DNA of 64,000 nucleotides from Stutzerimonas stutzeri (lineage in GTDB: Bacteria; Pseudomonadota; Gammaproteobacteria; Pseudomonadales; Pseudomonadaceae): assembly GCA_002387205.1 (NCBI GenBank), contig DGLA01000012.1, forward strand, positions 124,001-188,000, given 5' to 3'. Under the pieces are notes generated by a model. The model saw only the letters and a program-made list of their open reading frames with translations. It was not told the DNA's origin and searched no databases. Of the stretch, positions 9,588-17,867 are shown one piece after another. Each line of letters opens with the position of its first letter. Within the stretch, counting starts at the first letter, position 1. A program made the translations under genes and the position numbers.

Positions 9588-10364
9588 TCAGGCGTTTTTC
9601 CAGGTAGGGCTGCGTTTTTCCAGGAAGGCATTGACGCCTTCCTTCTGGTCCTGGGTGTCGAAGAGTTCGGCGAAGAGTTCGCGCTCGGCGCCCCAGCCGG
9701 TGGCATGGTCGTTGTGACGGGCATTCATCACCAGGCGTTTGCAGCGGCTGACGGAGGAGGGGCTTTGCTTGCTTGCGCCTTCGGCAAGCTTGAGCGCCGT
9801 GGCGAGAGCCTCGCCGCGTGGGACCACTTCCTCGACCAGGCCGATCTTTTCGGCGCGCTGGGCGTCGATGCGCTCGCCACAGAGGATCATGCGCTTGGCC
9901 CAGCCTTCGCCTACCAGCCAGGGCAGATTCTGGGTACCACCGGCGCAGGGCAGCAAGCCGACGCTGGCTTCGGGGAGCGCCATCTGGGCGTGTTCTTCAG
10001 CAATGCGGATGTCGCAGGCCAGCGCGCACTCCAACCCACCGCCCATGGCGTACCCGTTGATGGCGGCGATGGACACACCGCGAAAGCGCGTCAGTGCATC
10101 GAAGGCACGACCGAAGAGCTCCGCCACCTCGCGTGCGCCATCCTTGTCGCCGTCAGCGAACTGCTTGAGGTCCGCCCCTGCCGAGAAGAATTTTTCTCCC
10201 TGGCCGGTTACGACCAGCGCGTAGACCTCGGGATTGTCGTTGAGCTGGCCGATCATCTGTTCCAGCGAAGCCAGCGACTCGCGGTCCCAGGTGTTGGCAG
10301 GTGGGTTGGAGATGGTCAGCAGGGCCGTGTGGTCGCGCATTTCGAGCTGAATCTTCTCGCTCAT
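9588..10364 (-). CDS. enoyl-CoA hydratase/isomerase family protein
   Basis: 258 residues of the crotonase fold. The oxyanion-hole stretch FSAGADLKQF near residues 59-68 and GYAMGGGLECALACDIRIA near 102-120 are clear, as is the motif ALPEASVGLLPCAGGTQ with the catalytic glutamate of the hydratase family. AAGGA lies 6 bases before the chosen ATG (10364); an upstream in-frame start lacks this. It would hydrate 2-enoyl-CoA made by the neighbouring acyl-CoA dehydrogenase/synthetase pathway. It is divergent from a LysR regulator across a palindrome, suggesting direct control. Substrate chain type cannot be decided. Confidence 0.9.
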   Translation of the reverse strand: MSEKIQLEMRDHTALLTISNPPANTWDRESLASLEQMIGQLNDNPEVYALVVTGQGEKFFSAGADLKQFADGDKDGAREVAELFGRAFDALTRFRGVSIAAINGYAMGGGLECALACDIRIAEEHAQMALPEASVGLLPCAGGTQNLPWLVGEGWAKRMILCGERIDAQRAEKIGLVEEVVPRGEALATALKLAEGASKQSPSSVSRCKRLVMNARHNDHATGWGAERELFAELFDTQDQKEGVNAFLEKRSPTWKNA

Positions 10365-10455
10365 GTCGGTTCCTTCTTCTTGGAATGATGCGGGTGCCGT
10401 GAGGCACAACGGGTTCGATAGACGAGCCTAGCAGCGTAAAAACAGTAAACCCATG

Positions 10456-10489
10456 GTGCGAAACGCAGAGGTATTCTGTGTTTTTGCAC
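10456..10489. promoter_or_regulatory. imperfect palindrome, probable LysR operator
   Basis: GTGCGAAACGCAGA and TCTGTGTTTTTGCAC are near inverted copies around GGTAT. It lies between the divergent crotonase (start 10364) and LysR gene (start 10519). A binding site here agrees with the ATG at 10519 being the true start rather than the upstream in-frame ATG at 10453. Confidence 0.45.
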
Positions 10490-10518
10490 AGCGAGCCGCG
10501 GACGGCACGCGGCAACTG

Positions 10519-11427
10519 ATGGATCTGGAGCTTGTAGTGGACTGGGACAACCTGCGTTTTTTTCTCGAACTTTCGCGTGCGGGCAAGCTGACGGTCGCCG
10601 CAAGGCGGTTGGCCGTAGACCACACCACGGTGGCGCGACGGGTGCAGGCGCTGGAGAAAAGCCTGGACCGGCAACTTTTCATTCGTGCCAAGGCGGGATA
10701 TCGACTGTCCGAAGCGGGCCGCGAACTGCTGGCCCAGGCCGAGGCGATGGAAAGCGCCATTGCTTCCATCGAACAGCCGAGCCTGACCGCTGACAAGCTG
10801 TCCGGCCAGGTTCGCATTGGCGCCACCGAGGGGTATGGCACCGTCATGCTGGCAAGCCAACTGGCCAACCTGACCCGCGATTATCCGCACCTGGGCGTGG
10901 ATCTGCTGGCGGTGCCGCGCTCGGTACGGCTGGCGCGGCATGAGGCGGACATCGTCATAACCCTGGAGCGGCCCGAACGGGGACCCTACGTCATCACCAA
11001 ACTCACCGACTACGTGCTGCGCCTCTACGCGTCCGAAGCCTACCTCGCCTCTCATCCGCCTATCCGCAGCCGCGAAGATCTGGTCGGCCATGTGTTTGTC
11101 AGCTACATCGAGGATCTGCTCTATAGCAAGGAGCTGTACTTTCTCGACGAGATCGTCCGCCCGCGCCAGCACTCGCTGCGCAGCACCAGCATCATGGCCC
11201 AGCAGGAAGCCGTCGCCGCCGGGGCTGGGCTGGCGATCCTGCCGGCGTTCTCGGCACGCAAGGAGCCGCGGCTCAAGGAAGTGCTGCTCGAAGAGATCGA
11301 ATTCACCCGAACCTTCTGGATGCTGATGCCGGTGGAGAACAAGGACCTGGCGCGAATGCGGGTGTGCTGGGACTTCCTGCGGGACGTGGCCGCCACCAGC
11401 CATGACGTGATGATGGGGCGCGCATGA
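10519..11427 (+). CDS. LysR-family transcriptional regulator
   Basis: 302 residues beginning MDLELVVDWDNLRFFLELSR. The winged HTH spans about 10-70, with GKLTVAARRLAVDHTTVARRVQALE as helix-turn-helix; the rest is the inducer-binding domain. The variant opening WDNLRFFLEL and DHTTVARRV are typical of a LysR branch near acyl-CoA genes. The upstream ATG at 10453 is rejected because it would put a palindromic operator inside the coding region. Divergent from the crotonase and overlapping the downstream AraC gene by 4 bases (ATGA), so both regulators are made from one mRNA. Confidence 0.88.
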   Translation: MDLELVVDWDNLRFFLELSRAGKLTVAARRLAVDHTTVARRVQALEKSLDRQLFIRAKAGYRLSEAGRELLAQAEAMESAIASIEQPSLTADKLSGQVRIGATEGYGTVMLASQLANLTRDYPHLGVDLLAVPRSVRLARHEADIVITLERPERGPYVITKLTDYVLRLYASEAYLASHPPIRSREDLVGHVFVSYIEDLLYSKELYFLDEIVRPRQHSLRSTSIMAQQEAVAAGAGLAILPAFSARKEPRLKEVLLEEIEFTRTFWMLMPVENKDLARMRVCWDFLRDVAATSHDVMMGRA

Positions 11428-12446
11428 ACCGCGACGGCAAGGGGACCATTTCCGTCAGGCTGGTGGAGGAGGCGCTGCAGGGCTTTACCGCCTCTTCGCG
11501 ATCAGCCGAACAGCTGCTGCTTCAGCTCGGGCTCACCACCATTGACCTGGCTGATAGCGAAGCGCGTGTCGATGTGGCTGACTTCAGCAAGCTCTGGCGA
11601 CGCCTGGCGCGGACGTTTGACGATGAATTCTTCGGCATGGACGCGCGGCGTATGCGTACCGGCAGTTTCGCCTTCGTCTGCCGCGCGGCCATGGCCCAGC
11701 CGACACTCGAGACTGCGCTTCGTGTGGCGCTGGAGTTCTTCAGGCTGACCTTCGAAGGCTTTCGCGGTGAGCTGTTTCGCAGCGAAAGCCTGGCGGAAGT
11801 CATGCTGTCGGAGCCGGGAGATGCGCCGCCGCTCAGAGCCTTCAGCTACTTCACTTTCTGGATGCTGCTGCACGGCCTGGCCTGCTGGCTGGTGGGGCGG
11901 CGCATTCCGCTGCTGGCGGTAGAGCTGCGTTGCGACGAGCCGGCCTATACTGACGACTACCGCATTATGTTCTCGCGCAACCTGCGCTTCGCGCGGCCTG
12001 GAACGCGGATCATCTTCGCTGCCGAGGTGCTCGACCTGCCGGTGCGCCGCAGCGAGCAGGAACTGCACGGATTCCTGGCCCAGGCGCCGGCCAACATCCT
12101 GGTCAAATACCGCGACACCACCAGTCTTGCCAGCCGCATCAAGGCCCAGCTACGCGAATTGCCGGCCGAGCAGTGGCCAACCAGCGAAATGCTTGCTCAG
12201 ACCTTGTGTGTCTCGCCCTCGACCTTGCGCCGTCGGCTGGCTGAAGTCGGGCAGACGTACCAGGCCATCAAGGACCAGGTGCGCCAGGAGATGGCCACGC
12301 TGTGGCTGGCTGACCCTTCGATCACCTACGCCGAAATAGCCGAGCGCCTGGGTTTCGCCGACGTCAGCTCGTTCTACAAGGCGTTTCGTAAATGGACCGG
12401 GACCAATCCGGGGCAGTATCGCGGGTTGATTCTCGGCAACCCCTAA
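11424..12446 (+). CDS. AraC-family regulator with Arabinose_bd/OruR-like N-terminal domain
   Basis: 340 residues. The first 200 form the arabinose-binding-like regulatory domain seen in OruR/ArgR-type AraC proteins, and the last ~100 form the double HTH, with LAQTLCVSPSTLRRRLAEVG and YAEIAERLGFADVSSFYKAF as the two recognition regions. Start overlaps the LysR stop (ATGA). Proteins of this domain type usually activate catabolic genes in reply to small organic acids. The likely targets are the neighbouring acyl-CoA and transport genes; no specific site could be assigned. Confidence 0.88.
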   Translation: MNRDGKGTISVRLVEEALQGFTASSRSAEQLLLQLGLTTIDLADSEARVDVADFSKLWRRLARTFDDEFFGMDARRMRTGSFAFVCRAAMAQPTLETALRVALEFFRLTFEGFRGELFRSESLAEVMLSEPGDAPPLRAFSYFTFWMLLHGLACWLVGRRIPLLAVELRCDEPAYTDDYRIMFSRNLRFARPGTRIIFAAEVLDLPVRRSEQELHGFLAQAPANILVKYRDTTSLASRIKAQLRELPAEQWPTSEMLAQTLCVSPSTLRRRLAEVGQTYQAIKDQVRQEMATLWLADPSITYAEIAERLGFADVSSFYKAFRKWTGTNPGQYRGLILGNP

Positions 12447-12460
12447 CGGTGCGGGCACGC

Positions 12461-12907
12461 TCAACGGCCTTTGAACCAATCCCACAGGCCCAGCGAATAG
12501 TTTGGAAAGAGGTTGATTCCGAGGGCCGACTTGGCCAGGTACAACGCGACCAGGCCCACCAGAATCGAGAAGAACAGAAACAGGGTAAGCACACCGGCCT
12601 TGGCGGCCAGCGACAGGTTGCGCTGGGCGCGAGACAGGTTGCGCTTGTTGCGCCCACCCACCAGGACGAAATAGTACTGGTTGCTCCACAGCCTGAAGGT
12701 GCCGCGCAGATCCAGCTTGTGCCTGGCCCACGAGCGGGTCGCAAAGGCATTGCGCAACGCATCCAGTTGCTGCGGGGTGAAGCTGTCCCGTAGATCTCTG
12801 GGGAGGCGTTGTTTGAGGCCAAGGACAAACGGATCGTATTCCAGCGCGATGACATCGTTGGTGTCTGTGGATTGCGCGTCTTCAACGTTTGATTCAGGAG
12901 CGAGCAT
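12461..12907 (-). CDS. conserved membrane protein of unknown function
   Basis: 148 residues with the ATG at 12907; an earlier TTG (12982) would overlap the kinase. The N-terminal two thirds is soluble and charged (EYDPFVLGLKQRLP, TPQQLDALRNAFA), followed by one strong membrane segment KAGVLTLFLFFSILVGLVAL near 104-123 and a weaker hydrophobic tail ending LWDWFKGR. Related Pseudomonas proteins are, from memory, sometimes mislabelled as 3-phosphoshikimate 1-carboxyvinyltransferase; nothing here supports that. It follows the LRR-kinase gene closely on the same strand, so it may be its membrane partner or substrate. Confidence 0.7.
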   Translation of the reverse strand: MLAPESNVEDAQSTDTNDVIALEYDPFVLGLKQRLPRDLRDSFTPQQLDALRNAFATRSWARHKLDLRGTFRLWSNQYYFVLVGGRNKRNLSRAQRNLSLAAKAGVLTLFLFFSILVGLVALYLAKSALGINLFPNYSLGLWDWFKGR

Positions 12908-12971
12908 AGCGTCAGGTAGCCGTCGGAAATCGTGGGAGACAAAGGCTATGCAACTACCTGGCCGAAAAGCC

Positions 12972-14294
12972 TTATCTGCCAAGATTTTCCAGTTCAGCCG
13001 CCAGACGGGCGAAATCGGGACGCTGTGCAGGATCGTCCATCAGACATTGATGCCGCAGCGCAGATAGCCGCTCGATGCGAGCGTCTTCCTGTGCCGGATC
13101 GCAGCGCTCCAGCAATTCCTCCACCAGGCAGCCGAACGCGCGGGCTTCGAGGCGTTGCAGGGCCAGTGCAGTGGACGTGTCCGGGTCGAAAAACGAGGCG
13201 GCACCGAAATCGCTGAGTAGCGTCTGGCCACCTGCATCGACCAGCAGGTTATGCGCGTAGAGGTCGCCATGGAGAATACCGCGCTGGTGCAGATGGCCGA
13301 TGGCGCAGGCCGCACCTGTCGCGATCTGCAGCGCCTCATCGGCAGAAAACCGGCGCATCGGTTCATAGCAATCGCGTGTACAGCTGACCAGCGATGGTGG
13401 GCCGGCCAGCACCCGGAACGCCGGATCGATAAGCTCCATGAGCAGCCCGGGCAAAGCATCGGACTGCTCGGCCAGCGGTCCAGTGACGCTGATCAGGTTG
13501 GGATGTTCGCCTGCGGCGATGCAGGCCGCCATCTCGCTATGTGGCAGGCCGTCGCTGGTCAGGTTGCCCTTGAACAGCTTGACCGCCATCGGCTGTGTTG
13601 CCTTGCCGGGCTGCTGCCACTGCGCTTGGTGGATCACCCCGGATGCGCCCTGGCCCAGCACTTCACCCAGGCTGATCTGCTTGCGCTCGACCGGAGCCAG
13701 CGGGTGCTGCGCCAGGGTTTGTGCTTCCAGCGCATCGCTGAACGGGTTGCCGGCAAATGCCAGCCAGCTCAGCCGGGGCATGCGCAGCAACCAATGCGGG
13801 AGGGCAGGCAACCGGTTGGCAGCAATGCGCAGCAATTCCAGCCGACTGCAGTTGGCAAGCGATTCAGGCAGTGCCTCCAGCTGGTTGCCCGCCAGCATCA
13901 GCTTCTGCAGGTTTCCGCAGCGGCCGATCTCCTCCGGCAGGGCTTCGAGCCTGTTGTCAGTGAGGATCAGCCAGCGCAGCTTCGGTGGCAGTGCTTCGGC
14001 GGGGAGTCGCTGAATGCGGTTGGCCTTGAACCCGACCATCTCCAGATTGGCACAGCGGCCGATCGAGGCGGGGACCACGGTGAAGAGGTTGTCCGAACAG
14101 AACAGGATGCGCAGCCTGTGCAAGCGTGACAGGTCGTCCGGCAGGCTGCTGAGCCGGTTGCCTGACAGATTGAGCACTTCCAGGCTGTCGGCCAGCTCGA
14201 AGATCGCCTGCGGAAAGGCCTCGAGCTGCTCGGACAGGTCGAGGCGGGTGGCTCCGGCGAGTTCGCCGCGTTCAAGTTGCGCCAGTGTGTGCAT
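12972..14294 (-). CDS. leucine-rich-repeat protein with C-terminal eukaryotic-type kinase domain
   Basis: 440 residues. Residues ~15-190 hold six or seven LRRs of about 23 residues with the LxxLxLxxNxLxxLP pattern. Residues ~205-440 form a Hanks-type kinase: glycine loop LGQGASGVIHQA near 213, MAVKLF lysine near 238, catalytic loop HGDLYAHNLL near 341 (HGD in place of HRD) and SDFGAA near 362. Thus all catalytic residues are present and the enzyme is probably active. No signal peptide or membrane segment, so cytoplasmic. The next gene, 64 bases on, encodes a membrane protein. Function in Pseudomonas is unknown; LRRs suggest recognition of a protein partner. Confidence 0.85.
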   Translation of the reverse strand: MHTLAQLERGELAGATRLDLSEQLEAFPQAIFELADSLEVLNLSGNRLSSLPDDLSRLHRLRILFCSDNLFTVVPASIGRCANLEMVGFKANRIQRLPAEALPPKLRWLILTDNRLEALPEEIGRCGNLQKLMLAGNQLEALPESLANCSRLELLRIAANRLPALPHWLLRMPRLSWLAFAGNPFSDALEAQTLAQHPLAPVERKQISLGEVLGQGASGVIHQAQWQQPGKATQPMAVKLFKGNLTSDGLPHSEMAACIAAGEHPNLISVTGPLAEQSDALPGLLMELIDPAFRVLAGPPSLVSCTRDCYEPMRRFSADEALQIATGAACAIGHLHQRGILHGDLYAHNLLVDAGGQTLLSDFGAASFFDPDTSTALALQRLEARAFGCLVEELLERCDPAQEDARIERLSALRHQCLMDDPAQRPDFARLAAELENLGR

Positions 14295-14407
14295 GGGCGG
14301 GTCACTTATCGGTGATCAAGGGGAATGGATCGGACACCGGGCGGCAGCCGCGCTCATTTGCCCAAGGGGCTGGTCAATGCGCTCGGACAGTGCCCATGAC
14401 GTCCCGT

Positions 14408-15460
14408 TCATTCGGCCTGCTCAGGCATCGCCTTGCTCGTGGAGCGCTGGCGCACCACTCGCTCGGCGCGGGCGCGTAGCTGTCCGCAGCCGCCGTCGAT
14501 GTCCTGTCCCGCCGAGTTGCGCACCTTTGTCAGCACGCCGTTTTCGTGCAGGTAACGCATGATCTGGTGGATACGATCCGCGTCGGGGCGCCGGAATTCG
14601 TCGTCGTCCAGGCTGTTGTAGGGGATCAGGTTCATGATCGCGAACTTGCCGCGAAGCAGCCGGATGATCCCATCCATTTCGTCCGGACCATCGTTGATGC
14701 CCTTGAGTAGCGTCCACTGGTACTGGATCGGGTAGTCGACCAGGCGCGCATAGGCTTCACCCAGCTCGACCAGCTCGGCAGGATCGAACACCGGCGCACG
14801 GGGCAGCAGCTCGCGGCGCAGTGCCGCGTCGGTGCTGTGCAGGGAGAGGGCCAGAGCTGGCTTGACCTTTTGCCTGGGCAAGCGCTCGAACACCCTTGGA
14901 TCGCCCACGGTGGAAAACACCAGATTCTTGTGACCGATGCCGCCATCGGTGCCCAGCAGGTCGATGGCATCGAGAACGTTGTCCAGATTGTGGGCCGGCT
15001 CGCCCATGCCCATGAACACGACTTTCCGGACCGGGCGAAACCGCCGGGCCAGGGCGACCTGGGCGACGATCTCGGCGCTACCCAGCTGGCGCAGCAGGCC
15101 GCTTTTGCCGGTCATGCAGAACACGCAACCCACCGCACAGCCCACCTGGCTCGACACGCACAACCCTGCGCGGGGTAGCAGCACGCTTTCGACCATCTGG
15201 CCGTCTGCAAGCGCCACCAACAGCCGTGCGGACCCGTCGGCTCCCGGATGTTCGGAGCGCAGGCTGACCAGACCCTCTATGGCCTGGCTCACGGCGGGCA
15301 GTCCGTTGCGTACCGAGAACGGCAGGAAGTCTTCGGTTTTCTGATGGCGAGTGCCAGCGTCAAGCGGCAGGCCGTTCAGCCAGGCGCGGGTCATCCTGCC
15401 GATATGGACAGGCTTGGCGCCAAGGGTGGCGAGCTGCTGATGAATGTCTTGGATGCGCAT
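14408..15460 (-). CDS. RlmN/Cfr-family radical SAM methyltransferase-like protein
   Basis: 350 residues with the radical SAM cluster motif CAVGCVFC (Cys108, Cys112, Cys115) preceded by CVSSQVG as in RlmN, MGMGEPAHN, and the C-terminal DIDGGCGQL holding the cysteine that RlmN uses as methyl carrier. RlmN methylates A2503 of 23S rRNA and A37 of some tRNAs. The N-terminus (MRIQDIHQQLATLGAKPVHI) differs from classic RlmN, and RlmN is normally encoded in the ndk-pilF-gcpE neighbourhood of Pseudomonas, so this is likely a paralogue with another RNA target. It has an isolated position, with divergent or same-strand unrelated neighbours. Confidence 0.8.
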   Translation of the reverse strand: MRIQDIHQQLATLGAKPVHIGRMTRAWLNGLPLDAGTRHQKTEDFLPFSVRNGLPAVSQAIEGLVSLRSEHPGADGSARLLVALADGQMVESVLLPRAGLCVSSQVGCAVGCVFCMTGKSGLLRQLGSAEIVAQVALARRFRPVRKVVFMGMGEPAHNLDNVLDAIDLLGTDGGIGHKNLVFSTVGDPRVFERLPRQKVKPALALSLHSTDAALRRELLPRAPVFDPAELVELGEAYARLVDYPIQYQWTLLKGINDGPDEMDGIIRLLRGKFAIMNLIPYNSLDDDEFRRPDADRIHQIMRYLHENGVLTKVRNSAGQDIDGGCGQLRARAERVVRQRSTSKAMPEQAE

Positions 15461-15546
15461 AGGGCGCGCATTCTAGCCAAACGCCCCTGTTGGGTCTGTA
15501 GCTCAATGCATGAGCACAGCGGCCGATGAGCGCATTTGCACGACCG

Positions 15547-16695
15547 TCACTCACGGAACCGATGGCTGCCCAACGCCAGAACGACCAGCAACAGTGCCAG
15601 CAGGCCGAACGCCAGGGTCAGCGAGGCGTAATGGGCGATCACGCCGATCAAGGCCGGGCCTGCCAGAACACCGGCAAAACCGATTGTCGTTGCGGCCGTG
15701 ATCGCCTGGTGCACAGGCATGGCGCGCTGTCGACTCAACGAGGAAATCAATACCGGCGAAACATTCGCGCAACCAAGACCACAGAGCCCATAGCCGATCA
15801 GGGCAAGTAACCAGTGTTCGGTCAGGATGCTCAGGCCGATACCGAACGCGGCGAGCAGCCCGCCCAGACCGATGACCCTGGCAGTGCCAAGGCTGTTGAC
15901 CACCGGCGCTCCGGCGAAACGACCAATGGTCACCATCATGGCGAAACTTGCGTATCCGAGGCCGCCTTTGGCTGTTTCCAGCGCCTTCTGCTCGGTGAGG
16001 TACAGCGCACTCCAGTCCAGCACGGCCCCTTCGGCCAGATAGACGATAAAGGTCATCGCGCCGACAAGAAGGACCATCCCGGTCGGCCGGACAAAGGCGA
16101 CTCCGCCGCCGGGCGCCCGGTCTCGCAGGAAGCCGGGCGTGACGGCCACGTAGGCCAGCGCGATCAGGCCCATCATCAGCAGGGTGCCTGTAGCGGGTGC
16201 GAGGCCGAGGATCAGTGCGCCGGTGAGCGCCAGCGCGCCGCTGATGGAGCCAAGGCTGAACATGCCATGGAAATTCGACATATGCCGCTTGCCGGTATCA
16301 CGCTCGATCAGTACGCCCTGAATGTTGAGCACCACATCGATCACGCCCAGGCTTCCGCCAAAACAGAACAGTGCGAGCGCGAGCACGGCAATGGATTCGG
16401 TGAAGGCCACTCCGAGCAGTGCCAGGAGTAGCAGCGCGACACTGCTCAGCACGACAGGGCGAATGCCACGCCGCGTCACCAGCAGACCTGACAAGGGCAT
16501 CCAGGTCAGCGAACCCAGGCCAATGCACAACAGCAAGGTACCGAACATCGCATCGCTCATCTCGATGCGCGCACGTACGTAGGGGACCAGCGGTGCCCAT
16601 ATCGACAGGCCGAACCCGGCCATGAAAAAGCCCACACGGGTGGCCCGGCGTGCAATCGGCGAAGCAGCATCGAGGGGCGGCGTGACCGCGGGCAT
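15547..16695 (-). CDS. MFS transporter
   Basis: 382 residues and about 12 membrane segments in two halves, with the MFS motif-A-like loop PLSGLLVTRRGIRPVV after segment 2. Closest in look to the sugar/fucose-permease-like MFS branch with inverted half patterns. AAGGA lies 9 bases before the ATG at 16695, which begins MPAVTPPLDAAS; an upstream extension lacks such a site. It is divergent from the DUF1883 gene and nothing nearby indicates the substrate. Confidence 0.85.
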   Translation of the reverse strand: MPAVTPPLDAASPIARRATRVGFFMAGFGLSIWAPLVPYVRARIEMSDAMFGTLLLCIGLGSLTWMPLSGLLVTRRGIRPVVLSSVALLLLALLGVAFTESIAVLALALFCFGGSLGVIDVVLNIQGVLIERDTGKRHMSNFHGMFSLGSISGALALTGALILGLAPATGTLLMMGLIALAYVAVTPGFLRDRAPGGGVAFVRPTGMVLLVGAMTFIVYLAEGAVLDWSALYLTEQKALETAKGGLGYASFAMMVTIGRFAGAPVVNSLGTARVIGLGGLLAAFGIGLSILTEHWLLALIGYGLCGLGCANVSPVLISSLSRQRAMPVHQAITAATTIGFAGVLAGPALIGVIAHYASLTLAFGLLALLLVVLALGSHRFRE

Positions 16696-16900
16696 GTTCG
16701 GATGTCCTTGCTTGAAGAGGGGGTTCAGATTGGCAGTGGCGGACCGTGGTGAAGCCAAGGGGCGCATTGTGTCAAAGAACCCCAGCGGAGCCGATCCTTC
16801 GATGCGAGAGAGCCTCGACCGGTTGCCCGGTGCAGCGCAGCCAGCCATGCAGGCTCCATGATAATCTTCGCGTTTGCCAACACGCGGCCCGGAGCGGTAC

Positions 16901-17203
16901 ATGAAGTTCATTCACCAGCGCGAACACCTCAATGAAGACGACTTCGTGATCATCGAATGCTCGCAGCCCTGCAACATTCGTCTGATGAACGACAAGAATT
17001 TCCGCAGCTTCAAGAATGGCGGCCGACACGCCTATCACGGCGGAGCATTCGACAAGTTTCCCGCACGGATCAAGGTGCCTAACACGGGATTCTGGAACAT
17101 CACCATCGACACTGTGACCCGTAAGGCCATCAGCGTAACGCGCAAGCCAGCCTTGACCCACTCGATCAAGATCGTGCGCAACTCGCCCTCCGAGCTCCGT
17201 TGA
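16901..17203 (+). CDS. DUF1883 domain protein
   Basis: 100 residues starting MKFIHQREHLNEDDFVII, with GGAG 6 bases before the ATG. The patterns CNIRLMNDKNFRSFKNGGRH and FPARIKVPNTGFWNITID match the small all-beta DUF1883 family, whose function is not known; members occur alone or fused to TIR or other signalling domains. Here it stands alone, with no signal peptide. Divergent from the MFS gene and unconnected to the MarR gene downstream. The family call is by memory of its pattern. Confidence 0.7.
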   Translation: MKFIHQREHLNEDDFVIIECSQPCNIRLMNDKNFRSFKNGGRHAYHGGAFDKFPARIKVPNTGFWNITIDTVTRKAISVTRKPALTHSIKIVRNSPSELR

Positions 17204-17297
17204 GTCGGACGGGGTTGCCCCTGGCTGCCCCCGAGGGCGGCGATCCGTCGGTCGGCGGGCTGGCGGATCGCTGAACCTGCACCTGCCAGGGCGCGTC

Positions 17298-17336
17298 GGA
17301 TAGCTTCATATAGAGATTCTTTCTCTGAAGCTATCC
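17298..17336 (+). promoter_or_regulatory. near-perfect 39-base hairpin/operator abutting the MarR start codon
   Basis: Outer arms GGATAGCTTCA (17298-17308) and TGAAGCTATCC (17326-17336) are exact inverted copies; inside, AGAGA and TCTCT pair around TTCTT. The right arm ends on the base just before the ATG at 17337 and covers the ribosome-binding region. It may be the MarR autoregulatory operator, an RNA hairpin restricting translation, or both. Confidence 0.65.
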
Positions 17337-17867
17337 ATGCCCAGATTGCAATCCGTAGATCCGCAGCCGGACGACCATGTGGACCTTGTGCTCGCACAAT
17401 GGCGCAAGGTGCGACCTGACCTCGATGCCTCCCCAATGGCGGTCTTCACCCGCCTGTACCGCCTATCCAAATACCTCAACCGCAACGTAGCCACAGTGTT
17501 TCGCCGGCACGGCCTGCACGATGGCGAGTTCGATCTGCTGGCCACCCTGTACCGCAGCGGTCAGCCACAGGGGCTTACGCCTAACGCGCTGCGTCGCGCG
17601 GCAGTGCTCAGCTCGGGCGCGATGACCAATCGGCTCGACCGACTCGAGTCAGCGGGACTGATCAAGCGCGTGCCCAACCCGGAGGACCGGCGCAGCTTGC
17701 TGATCCGTCTGAGCGGTGAAGGGCAGTCGGTGCTGCTGGGTTGTCTCGACGAGTACCTGGCGGCGCTGCAACAGATGCAGGCCCCGCTCGATGCCGGGCA
17801 GAAGGAGCTGTTGGCAGGCGCACTGCGCACTCTGCTTCTGGCCTTGGAGGAACGGGGTGATGACTGA
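17337..17867 (+). CDS. MarR-family transcriptional regulator
   Basis: 176 residues. The winged HTH is recognisable by LTPNALRRAAVLSSGAMTNRLDRLESAGLIKRV near 81-113 and the wing PNPEDRRSLLIRLSGEG. The N-terminal helix region FTRLYRLSKYLNRN and C-terminal helices form the dimer interface. MarR proteins usually repress themselves and an adjacent exporter in response to a small phenolic or lipid-like ligand. The next gene, an EamA-type carrier, overlaps by 8 bases, so it is the likely target. The ribosome site is weak and buried in the hairpin just upstream. Confidence 0.9.
   Translation: MPRLQSVDPQPDDHVDLVLAQWRKVRPDLDASPMAVFTRLYRLSKYLNRNVATVFRRHGLHDGEFDLLATLYRSGQPQGLTPNALRRAAVLSSGAMTNRLDRLESAGLIKRVPNPEDRRSLLIRLSGEGQSVLLGCLDEYLAALQQMQAPLDAGQKELLAGALRTLLLALEERGDD

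Noticed and set aside
15490..15560. tRNA-like start (GGGTCTGTAGCTCA) before the RlmN-like gene
   Set aside because: No matching acceptor stem, anticodon arm or T-loop follows.
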